DNA of 26,645 nucleotides from the NCBI GenBank assembly GCA_025331435.1, contig JAIWNI010000197.1:1-26645 (forward strand), in the 5' to 3' direction. A model generated the notes under the pieces. The model made no database searches. It was not told the origin of the DNA and worked only from the letters and a program-made list of their open reading frames with translations. The translations under genes and the position numbers were made by a program. Positions 1-9,451 of the stretch are shown here, in pieces; position 1 is the first letter of the stretch; the number at the start of each line of letters is the position of its first letter. The DNA comes from Choanephora cucurbitarum (taxonomy: Eukaryota; Mucoromycota; Mucoromycetes; Mucorales; Choanephoraceae).

Positions 1-610
1 TAATATTGAGATGATGCGATACCACGATTTGGACACACTAATTTCGCTTTAGTACATGACTTTTCTCTTTTTATCGACTCTGTCCAACCCTTTATTACCT
101 ATTTTGTTTAATCCACATTTAGGCATTTTTCTTTACTTAAAATTCAAGAAAAAAGAATAGAAGCAGAGAAAAAAACAAGAAACATAAAAAAAAATAGAAA
201 GAAAAAAGAAAAAGAGAGAGAGAGAAAGAAGAAAAGGATGATAGACAATATATAAGAATAGGAATGAAGGAGACTGTATGCTTTATGGAACTATAGCCCT
301 TTATATGCAAACTACACAAAAGAGAATACTAAATAGCTTATTGTACGAAGCTTCTATGTATGTCTTAATTCAATCAAATTTAATCAAGGACTCTGTGCAT
401 AAATGGATTATCCGTTGTTTCTTTCTAAAAACCTAAACATTCGTTCTTAACTAAAGTAGTCTGTTAAGATCAACTGTCTCTCATTCACTAGCATCTCAGT
501 CTTGTCTTCTGTCTCCCTTACCATCAAAAAGGAGGGCAATGAATACAATTAATGCATAACAAGAAGGAAACAGAAGGTCTTGGTAAATCAAAGAAGAAGA
601 AAGACAAAAA

Positions 611-627
611 GAGAGAGAGAGAGAGAG
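611..627. repeat. (GA)n microsatellite
   Basis: A run of alternating GA of about 17 bases in non-coding DNA. Similar but shorter GA runs lie at about 214-225. Simple repeat only; no gene is attached to it. Confidence 0.9.
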
Positions 628-763
628 TAAGAGAAATAGAGTATGCCTATGTGTGTTACCTACCATAAAGGGCTGTAGTACCGTTGTGCGTATTACAACA
701 TTTTCTTCTTTTTTTTTTTTAGCAATGAAAGAAAAATCCAGTTTTTCGGAGCGATATAACCTA

Positions 764-781
764 TCTCTCTCTCTCTCTCTT
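764..781. repeat. (TC)n microsatellite
   Basis: An uninterrupted run of TC dinucleotides followed by a T-rich tract. It lies about 150 bp from the (GA)n run at 611-627, so the two could pair as an imperfect inverted repeat in a transcript, but both are simple repeats and chance is the likelier explanation. Confidence 0.85.
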
Positions 782-2348
782 TTTCTTTTTTCTTTTCCCA
801 CTATCTCTAAAACCAGATGACCCTTGACCGAAGTGCGCGCTCATACTTTGCATCGTCTTGTGGCCCAGAGCTTTCTTCTAGAACGATTTATAGCCATAAC
901 TTTTTTAAGAAAAGAAACATAAGATCTCGATCTGTGAGTCTGTACGACCGATACATAACAATGCCAGGTTGTCTTCAGATTCATCTTTCTTTACAAAAAA
1001 AAGTTAAATGGTCTTTTACTTGCTGATTTTAGTTAGTCATATGGTGGGCCATAGTTTTTGATGTTGATCGACACTTTATCCTGATGATGTTGAAATATAT
1101 ATAAAAAAAGGGGGGGACCTTTGTAATTAGTTGTATTAAATTAAAATCAGCATTGTTGGTTATTCTTATGATGAACAATAGAAATTGCTTGTGTAAAGAT
1201 CACTTGGTCATTAATAATGAATACGTGGGCGCGCTTTTGGGTCTTTGTTTGGACAAGTGACAACAAAGCGAAAAAAAAGGGCGGTAGAAACAAAACAATA
1301 CAGTTCTTTTCAAATTCATTATCGTATTCTTTGTTTGCTTTTATTACCCTATCTTGTAAAGTATTCGTACTGTCATTGAATTCGGTTTAGGGTTTATAGC
1401 GTCTCTATCAAAGGCCTTCTTGTAAGTCTGGTAACAGCATAAGAGGTTTGCTTTAGACAATTCCTTTTGTAGATGACTATCATATTTTTGAAATGAACAT
1501 TGATAAGTTTGCATTCAAAAGGTAGATTGTTTTCAACGCTTTATACTTAGAAAGGGTTCATTCTTGAGCTTAAAACAGAGAAAGTAGATTGCCAAGACAC
1601 GAACAGAAAACAAAAATAGACTTCTATATCCATGTGCCTTGTGGTGTAACCATGATCGATTCCAGGCAAATTGATTAGTCATTTTCGACCATGGCCTAAA
1701 ATGAGATATAACAAGGTACGGGGACCCTTTGTTGGACAGATCAGCAAGTTGTAAGCAGCTTTTTTTTTTCTATCAAGAGTAATCATGAGACGACCAAACA
1801 AGAAATCAAAGCAATTTCCTAATCTTCTAAAGAATGTATCAACAACAAGTATCTCTTTTTCAAGACAAAGAGATATGTATTGCCTTGTTTTTTTAAGGAA
1901 GAAAATTTAAATGAAACAAAAAGGTTGTTATTGTAAAAACAATCATGTTGCCCTGAAAGGTCCATCGTAGTTACTCTAGTTAGACTGTTACTAATAGCGT
2001 CATATTCAAGAACATCAGGTACCTTCAAGGGTATAGACATGAGATTTAAGGAACCAAACATAGTTCAAAAGTAAGAGAGTTACAAGAAAAGAATGACTTT
2101 TTGCAGTCTTTTTTATTTATGTAGATTGACACTTTTGAAGATATCAACATTTTAAAAACTGCAAAAAAAAAAAGATTATGATAGATAGCCATACAAAGTA
2201 TTTATTTGCTAACATTTTCAATTCATCTAATTTACTCTCATGGTTTATAGTATTCCGTTCAGATATAAACCATGTTTAAACATGAAACCTTCTGATCTAA
2301 ATGACCGATCTGATCAATGTCAACCAGATCAAAAGAAAGAATTTTTTT

Positions 2349-4438
2349 TTAATATCGTCTGTAAAAATTCATATCCAGGTTTGCAGGAGCAAAGGTAGAT
2401 GGCTTGTCATAAATGATGTTTTCAGCATGAATGGAGTTCTCGGGTACTTTTACTTCATAGCGTTTTACTGCATTCACAAATTAATTAAACTCTTGTTTGA
2501 TTTTTCTGACTTCTTTACTTACTTAACATGGCCAAAAAGACCTTTTGCTCAGTCAAACTAAAGTTCATACCAATACATTGGCGCGGACCTTGACCAAAAG
2601 GTAAATAAGCTATGGTAGATGGGCGTGCATGTTCTTCAAAACGTTCAGGCATAAATTTCTCAGGATCTTGCCAGTACTCTGGATTCATATGGATACTAGT
2701 GACATCCACATTGAGTGTAGTTCCTTTAGGAATTGTGATGCCATGACGCATGATGTCCTGATTGGCAACACGATCCATCAAACGATCTGTAGGGCCACAG
2801 TGACGAAGATTCTACATAGAGGAAAGAGAAAAAAAAGTTAGATCTATAAAAGATAGCAAGTCATGAAACAGTACTTCTTTGATGACTAGATTGAGATAAG
2901 GCATTTGCTTCAATTGGTCCATGGTAGGGATCTTATCTTCACCTGTATCACCCATTACATTGATGATTTCGTTTCGAAGCTTATCTTGTACATGCTGTAC
3001 ACAAGCGTTATTTGAGAGTCATAGACTGGATAAGTTTGGCGTTGTCTTACCTTATGTTTGGCCAAATTGTAAAGGCAAAAAGTCAATGCATTACCAGTAG
3101 TATCATGTCCTTAGACTACAAGTCAATGCCAACGAAACGTTTTAACTTTTGCTTTTAAATTACCTGCTAAAAAGAAGGCACATAGATTTTCCTATAGAAC
3201 AAAGATACGGCATGTCAGTACTGAATTATCTCCATTAAAAAAAAAATGCAATAAACTAACCCTAAGTTCTTCATTGGTAGTATGAATCCCTTGTTCCATG
3301 CCCACTTCAATCAAGAGTGTCATTAAATCTTTTTCTTGATCTGGCGTATGAACATCTTTGCCTTGAAGGATCTCCTCTCTTCTCTTTTCTGCTAAGGCCA
3401 AAATCATCCCATTGAACTTTTGAACAGCTTGATAACTTCTTCTTCGAGACGGTACGACCACTTGCAAGATAGGCTCAAGTTTAGCAAAGATAGTCATCCA
3501 AGGATCAAACAGATGGTCCATGATGGTTTCATAGGTCTTTGTCCAGCCTTCAGGGTCACCAAGTAACGATTTAAAGTCAAATGCTAATGCAACTCATATG
3601 AGATAACAGTCCAATCTATCCCTCTCCAACTAGTTACCGAAAATAGCAAGTCCCAATACATCCAAGGTAAAGCTCTTGACAAGAACAGCCATCGGGCTCT
3701 CCAAGGGGTTTTCATCAATACGTTCAAACAATCGAGGCATCACTCTGCCGAATGTCTCTACTGGCATTGCACGATGAAAGACAGGGTTTATCAACTAATT
3801 CAGAAAGGTCAATGGCTGCCTTTGTCTTCTCTGCTAAAGCCCCCACTTACCCTACGTTGTTTCTTCCATACATCGCCATTGGTGGTGGCCACGTTACTTG
3901 CACCCATAAACTTGACATAGACGTTTTCTTTTCCAAGTCTATCTACAAAAGCATGCGATTTTGGAAACGCATCTAATTTTTTTTTTGGGAAATTTAACAG
4001 AGAAGTCAAATCAAAAGCCAATGGGTCTTTTACCTGATTTCATTAGGACTGATTTAGCCATCTCTGGACTAATGATTGTCATTGACCATTCAAATGGTAA
4101 TTTCATCTAGAACAAGTACATAAGCTATCCTCTCAATTGACAACCGAGAAACTTACAATATAGAGTGAATGCCCTTGTTGAAGAAAGGGCACCACATACT
4201 TGTCGTTTCTTTCATAGACAGATTCAAGACTTCTGAACGAACGCATCATTGAAAAGAACCCAAATTTAGGGAACTGTCTGAGATGCTTAGGAACAGCCAA
4301 TTGGCGGTAGATCTCGGCAGCTACAGCACAAAGAACGGCAGCAACAATGAAAGATGACTTTGAATGTTGTCTGAGAAATATCAGGATCGTTTTTATGTTG
4401 TGATTATCATGTCTTAATGCGCCTTTAGTTGACATCAT
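2349..4438 (-). CDS. cytochrome P450 monooxygenase, 523 aa, 10 exons
   Basis: Haem-thiolate monooxygenase, probably anchored in the endoplasmic reticulum; substrate unknown. Exons (minus): 4438-4157, 4106-4034, 3972-3851, 3794-3638, 3583-3261, 3191-3164, 3109-3051, 2994-2875, 2811-2523, 2467-2349. The joined frame is open and gives the usual family length. A hydrophobic N-terminal helix spans about residues 27-42. The I-helix oxygen-binding motif AGHDTT is at 328-333, split between exons 6 and 7. ExxR of the K helix is at 388-391, split between exons 8 and 9. PERF is at 443-446, and the haem loop FGQGPRQCIG has its ligand at Cys467. The terminal exon gives a typical P450 end (RYEVKVPEN...). 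The ATG at 4438 follows a CT-rich leader; a second ATG comes immediately after, and an in-frame ATG at 4513 lies inside that leader and is less likely. I cannot assign a CYP family; fungal P450s with this architecture are common in Mucorales. Confidence 0.95.
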
Positions 4439-5997
4439 TGTTGAAGAATATTGCAAGAGAAGAACAAAAAAGAAAGAGAGAGAAGTTTGATTTTCGAATT
4501 CTTGGTTTATCAAGACCTAAAAAAAAAAAGAAATCAGGAGAGCAGATGCTAAACCATTTATTAGCATAAAATACAAACAAAACTCTTTTCTTTTATATAG
4601 GAAAATGATCAAAAAGAAATAACAGACTATAGCAATCAAAGGCTCATTTTGTCTCTTGTTTTTTTTTGTCTTCTTTAGTTCCATAGTTATCCTTAAGGCT
4701 ATTATATTGAGAATGGTAGTTTAAATCATTTCAAGTTAAGTAATAGCTCAATCACATCTAACTGCGGTACTACCGCAGTCAATTCCCTTGAGAAGGCGCA
4801 GTAAATGTGTAAGTCTTGCTCTACAAAAGAAACTAGAAGAAGTCGTCGTGTTCTATTCAACACAGGCTACATTAACGAGTCTGTTTGTATTTAAAGTAGT
4901 TTTTTACTGAATTACTGTCTGTATTGCACATCAGGAGCTTTCACTTAAACACATAAAATACTTTATGAATCTTCAATAACTCAATTAGCATGAAGTTAAA
5001 TAAGAAAAGTAGTGTCTTTATGCTTGTTTTCAAAAAAAAAGCTTACACTCAATGACAGTTGTTCCTTATATTCCTATTGGTGATAGATCTCTCCTTTTCT
5101 AGCTAGTTTTGATTACTCTCCCAATAAACAACAAGAGATGTTTTTATTGATAGTAGGTGTTCTTCATTCGCTTGGCCTGTTTACTACAAGTTCAGACACA
5201 ACATACACTTTCTTAGTATAACAACTCCAAAAATGAACATCGGATGTAAGGCAGAAGCATTTGGATTGAACAATGTGGTAGTGTTTTCATCACTAAGGTC
5301 TCTTACTCTTTTAATACCATCATGCTGTTTGTCAAGGACTACCATAGGCTCCTTTTCTAAATGAGACACGCTTCTGACTGAATGATATGCGAGTCTAAAC
5401 GTCGAACCTTTGCTTCAGTCTTGTTTGAGGATATGTCAGTAATGCTATACTCTGAAAATGTGGAAGCTTTGTATAAACTATCACATAGAGAGACACCGTT
5501 TATTATCATGTTATCTGAATAACATGTACATTTGAACTAGACTATCTCATTTTTTTGATTCAATCGAAATTTTACTTTCTGTTACTGACTTGATAGACAT
5601 GAGGCTCAATACGTTCAAACACTAAACAAAACACTTTGATCCCTTCTCTTTTTTATACGCGCTCTATCAAGATTTCGAATAGAATGAAAGAGAGAGAGAG
5701 ATGATATCCATCACCCACAGTTCTACTTGAACGCTTTTCCTTTGATGATCCCCATCATCGATCATGCATTCAATCCCCGTTCCGAACGTCATCGAATTTT
5801 CATCCAATCAGTCTGAGTTTATGCCTACAACCTCATTGTCACGCTTTTTCCGGTTCTCTTTCGTTTTCGCTCTCACTCTTTGGGCTTCTGAGTTCACTTT
5901 TCCACTACCAACGATTCCCTGTGTTGTTTCTCCACATTTCTCTTTTCTTTTTTCTTTTTTTGTTACTTTACCTATTTCACACCCCACTCTCTCTAAC
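4439..5997. other. divergent intergenic region between P450 and SDH3
   Basis: About 1.56 kb lies between the two divergent start codons. It holds a CT-rich P450 leader (complement of 4441-4500), a 19-bp palindrome at 4761-4779, a GA run at about 5687-5700 and a CT-rich leader before SDH3. A short minus-strand open stretch at about 5184-5405 looks somewhat protein-like but has no start, domain or clear splice partners; see findings. Confidence 0.6.
4761..4779. promoter_or_regulatory. perfect inverted repeat with CGG-N5-CCG core
   Basis: Nine-base arms, ACTGCGGTA and TACCGCAGT, are separated by one base. The core reads CGG-TACTA-CCG, the inverted-triplet geometry bound by dimeric fungal Zn2Cys6 regulators. 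It lies about 325 bp upstream of the P450 start. Binding is inference; the symmetry is directly visible. Confidence 0.4.
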
Positions 5998-6761
5998 ATG
6001 TTAGCTACTCGTACTCTTGTAAAGACCATCTCTCAAAGTAAAAACCCCTTATAAAACAAGAAAAGATATCCACCTTCCTCATTCACTTTCTTTTCTTATA
6101 GATCCTGTTGCTTTCAGAAACACTTTAGCTACTGCTCCTGCTCTTGGTGTCAGGTAATATAGGATAAAAACCGAGAAAACGATAACCTAACTAACATCAC
6201 TCTAGACACTTCAATGCTTCTCGTAAGGCTCAAGAACAATGTGCTGCTGCTGAATCTGAACTCTTGCGTCAACAACGTAAGGTGCGTCCTGTTTCTCCTC
6301 ACTTGTCTATCTATCAACCTCAAATTACTTGGTATTTGTCTGGTGCCCATAGATTGACAGGTGTTGCTGCTGGTGGTGGTAAGTTTTTTTTAAGATTCTG
6401 TTTCCATGTTATTCATTCATTATAGCCTTTTACTTGGGTGCACTTGCTTACCTTGCTGCACCTGCTTTTGGTGTTCATGTTGATACTGCTGCCATCATTT
6501 CCTCTGCTGCTGCTGCCCCTGTCGCTGCCAAGGTCCTTGCTAAGGCCACTGTGGCTGCTCCCTTTGTCTTCCACAGCTTGAACGGTGTTAGACACTTGGT
6601 AAGCTGAATTGAATTGAGTGTATAGATAGATACTAACATGTTATGTGTATTTGTAGGTTTGGGATGCTTGTAAGATGATTGATATTAAGAGTGTTTATAC
6701 AACAGGTTATGCTGTTCTTGGTGGTACTGCTGTTGGTACCTTGTATTTGGCTCTTATGTAA
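5998..6761 (+). CDS. SDH3: succinate dehydrogenase cytochrome b560 subunit (complex II membrane anchor), 180 aa
   Basis: SdhC/Sdh3 anchors the succinate dehydrogenase flavoprotein and iron-sulfur subunits in the mitochondrial inner membrane and helps bind ubiquinone and haem b. Exons: 5998-6037, 6102-6153, 6206-6378, 6426-6598, 6657-6761. The N-terminus (MLATRTLVKTIS) is basic and hydroxylated with no early acidic residue, as expected for a mitochondrial presequence. The family signature is plain: RPVSPHLSIYQPQ, then LSGAHRLTG holding the quinone-site Ser and Arg, and later HSLNGVRHLVWD, whose His is in the haem-ligand position. Three hydrophobic segments follow the expected topology. The frame is open for about 230 bases further upstream, but that stretch is a CT-rich leader, so the ATG at 5998 is preferred. 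Introns carry clear CTAAC branch sequences. Confidence 0.96.
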
Positions 6762-6936
6762 TACAACCCTCTTCTGTTTTATAAAAAAAAAAAGTGCCTA
6801 TGCTACATTGGATCTAGTGTGTATGTTGTATCCATAAAAGAAGTTGCTTTTAGAAGAGAGTAGATTCTCTCTCTCTCTTTACCCCACACTTTACTGAGAA
6901 TCAAATGCATGGAAAAAATTCACGCCGAATTTTAAC

Positions 6937-6948
6937 CGGATTGCTCCG
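6937..6948. promoter_or_regulatory. CGG-N6-CCG inverted triplet upstream of an unknown gene
   Basis: The sequence CCGGA-TTGC-TCCGG forms a 14-base inverted repeat (6936-6949) whose core is CGG-ATTGCT-CCG. This is the spacing recognised by Ppr1/UaY-type Zn2Cys6 regulators. It ends 54 bases before the ATG at 7003. Function is inference. Confidence 0.3.
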
Positions 6949-7002
6949 GCATGTACTTGGTTGTGGCTGCATGAATTCTTTTTTTCTTTTCTTTCTTTAT
7001 AT

Positions 7003-8210
7003 ATGATGTCAGATCCAGAATTAGATAGAATGAGAGAGACTTTGAATGGCAATACATTCCTTTCAATGCCTGTGCCTGACCAACAAAGGAAACAAACAAA
7101 GGCTAAAAGAATATCCACAGTCAATGTAGCTGAAACGAAAAGTATCAACATCATGCCTCATGTCTTATTCTCTTGTGATATGATGTGTATTCAACACTTG
7201 AACTATGTACATTGGTTAGAAGACAATGATGATTTGGAACTTGATAAACTAGATATCATCCTGAACCCTCATCGTTGTCTTGAGATCCATTGTCATTTCC
7301 TATTGAATGGACTTGACCATGTCCTGACCTATCCTTCATGGTTTTCTATGGCTCTGAATGATGTCAGTGATTGAATTGATTCAAAACCTATGACTTATCC
7401 CCTTTGAATAGACAATGCATCAATGTGGTTTATCTCTCTTGAGACAGACTGACCACATCTATCACTATGAAATGAAAAAGGCATTTATTACACCACCTTT
7501 ATCTTACTTGATGGATCAACAGGTGCCTTATGGCTCATTGGATCGAATGGATCTAGTGTTTGATTGGACCACCACGAAACCCAAGGAATTTCAGACGGTT
7601 TGGAAGCGAGAGCGATTGAGTTCTGATCTCTATGTTCGGTATATGCAAGATGCACTTTACCAACTTATCATTCGAAAGACATGTTATCAATATCCTTTGA
7701 TCTTTTCAAATCATTATGTTAAAGTAAGCTTAAAAAAAAGAGGTAACACGCAAGGAAACTCATACGCTATCAACAGAAACTATCTAGTATCATGTCTTAT
7801 TTACCTCATATCGCACATTCTTTTCAAAAGATCTATATGACATCTAAATCAACCATGTCAGTCAACAATCATGACTTTGCTCATACTTTAGGTGACAAAT
7901 TAAAGGTAATAAGAAATAGAGCAGGATGTGATGCTGATCATTAAGATATAGATCATTAAAATGAATACACATGTCATGCATCCTGATAAAGAACAAGAAG
8001 AAAAGATCACGACACATTTAGTACTTGGCATGTATCATGCTATCAAGACAGCCCATAAGATGGTAAATGAAACAAATGATCCAACCATCTAAACTAATAT
8101 TTCTTTAGAGATGTCCTACTCAAAAAGTAGTCATTGATCCACCCAATGCCATGTGTACTGTAGCTAAATTATGGTCTACAACAGCATGTACATCATCTCT
8201 TAACCAATAA
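7003..8210 (+). CDS. hypothetical protein, 337 aa, 5 exons
   Basis: I do not recognise this protein. Exons: 7003-7362, 7412-7723, 7777-7905, 7952-8062, 8109-8210. All four introns are phase 0, 46-53 nt, with GT-AG borders, and the joined frame is open throughout, which strongly supports a real gene. The start at 7003 (second ATG at 7006) follows a T/C-rich leader. The product looks soluble: no signal peptide and no convincing membrane helix. It is fairly rich in His, Met and Cys, with an acidic patch (EDNDDLELDK) near residue 75 and a Trp/Lys-rich central part (FDWTTTKPKEF). It begins about 240 bp after SDH3 on the same strand and is convergent with the Mic26/27 gene (about 110 bp between stops). 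No catalytic motif was found, so no function is proposed. Confidence 0.8.
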
Positions 8211-8312
8211 GTGAACTTGTATTCACCTATGGCTCTTACCACTGACAATCTACAGATCCTCTTCTTTATAAAAACAAGACAATCTAAACTTAAGAATACA
8301 CTATAGAATAGT

Positions 8313-8318
8313 TTTATT
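8313..8318 (-). terminator. poly(A) signal AATAAA for the Mic26/27 gene
   Basis: On the minus strand AATAAA begins two bases after the predicted TAG stop at 8320-8322. Its position fits cleavage a short way downstream in the narrow gap to the convergent 337-aa gene. Confidence 0.5.
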
Positions 8319-8319
8319 T

Positions 8320-9297
8320 CTAATGCTTCTTTAATGTCTCTTCAACTCCAGGCTATAATAATAAAAAAAAAATAAGTCATCATGTTGACTATTGAATTAA
8401 ATACTTTACGTTGGATCTTGTGGAATACATGCTTTCGACATTCTTCTTGACCTGGTCAAACTTATCCTTTGTTTCAGAGCCATTGACAGCACTCTTTAAA
8501 CTAGCTGTGTTCTGTTGAATTTGCTCTTGAAGCTTGTTGACATTCTGATCAAAAGTACCACGCACATCTGAGACAGTGGTGTCGAATTGTTTGCGAACAT
8601 CACCCACAACAGCATTGACAGCTTGATGAGCCTCTTGTAATGGAGGATAGTTGCGTTCTAGTTTCTCCAGTTGAAGACCGACGTTATGTGTTGTCTTGGG
8701 AAGCAAGTAGTATGAGGTACCAACAGCCAAGGTGGTGGAGGTCAAGAAACGAAGCACGATGTTTCTGTTGCGAGCAAGAATGGTACCTGCCAAAGCAGCC
8801 ACACCCACATAGAAAGCGTTAGGGAAGATCTCTTCATCTTTGTCGATAGTGTTGTTGATTTCAGTTGTCACTTGATGTTCAACTTGCTTGTATTTCTGAA
8901 CAAAGCCATTGACATGTGTCTAAGTAGATGGATGAGTAACATCCTTTTATCTATTTTAATTCTTGATGTACCTTTCCTTCTTCTAAAGTTTCATTGGCGT
9001 ATTTTTGAGCGTAAAAGACTTGTTCTTCCAACTTGGTGGGTGATTCGATAATGACGACCTTGGGTTCAGGTTGATCATAGATACTGAGCTAAAAAAAGGG
9101 AGTTTAATGAGTGAAGTGGATGGCGTGTTTTAATGTTCACCTTGGTTCTCTTTTCTTCAGCAAAAGCAGTAGTGGCAGTAGCCAAATAAGCACTACCAGC
9201 AGCAGCAGTAGTAAGCTAAATAAATTGACATGAACAAAAGTCATTCTATCTTTTTGTTTTTCTCGCTTACACTTCTCTTCAAAATAGGTGACAACAT
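8320..9297 (-). CDS. MICOS complex subunit Mic26/Mic27 (apolipoprotein O-like), 253 aa
   Basis: Predicted mitochondrial inner-membrane MICOS subunit shaping crista junctions. Exons (minus): 9297-9271, 9215-9141, 9088-8972, 8919-8410, 8352-8320. The first exon codes only nine residues (MLSPILKRS); joined to the second it gives a presequence-like, Ala/Thr-rich N-terminus. Next come the conserved block LSIYDQPEPKVVIIESP, a Lys/Gln-rich amphipathic part, two hydrophobic helices (about FYVGVAALAGTILA, and LTSTTLAVGTSYYLLP) flanking basic RNRN, and a C-terminal coiled-coil-like segment. The last exon is my prediction: splicing out 8353-8409 gives the ending NPGVEETLKKH, with AATAAA right after the stop. 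Without that splice the frame stops at 8389 after VKYLIQ. Length fits fungal Mic27. Mic26 and Mic27 cannot be told apart here. Confidence 0.87.
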
Positions 9298-9451
9298 GAA
9301 TATGTATATACAAAAGAAAAAAAAAAGACATTTTTTTTTCAATCTAAGCTATTCTCCCTGGGTGGCTTCTTCTGGCCAATGATATGTTAGAAAAGGTGAC
9401 GTAGATAACATCCAAAGCAAATCATCCATATTTTTTTCAAAAAGACATGCT

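Larger units (their letters stand above)
1..2348. other. long non-coding stretch before the P450 gene
   Basis: No convincing gene is visible. Only short ORFs (<=101 aa) of low-complexity composition occur, and none shows a recognisable motif or extends through plausible splice sites. The stretch holds purine/pyrimidine simple repeats and A/T homopolymers. The right-hand end, roughly 2200-2348, would be the 3' untranslated region of the minus-strand P450 gene. A minus-strand ORF at 1819-2061 was considered and not accepted. Confidence 0.6.

Noticed and set aside
137..1026. Three ORFs of 60-101 codons near the left edge
   Set aside because: Their translations are dominated by Phe/Leu/Ser or Lys/Arg/Glu runs produced by GA/TC repeats and poly-T; there is no coding signature.
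1819..2061. 80-codon minus-strand ORF downstream of the P450 gene
   Set aside because: It has no domain, no leader and no splice partners, and its second half is Leu/Lys/Phe-rich from A/T-rich DNA. Treated as chance.
5764..5997. In-frame N-terminal extension of SDH3 to an ATG at 5764
   Set aside because: The stretch is a CT-rich leader encoding Phe/Ser/Leu runs, while the ATG at 5998 gives a good mitochondrial presequence directly.
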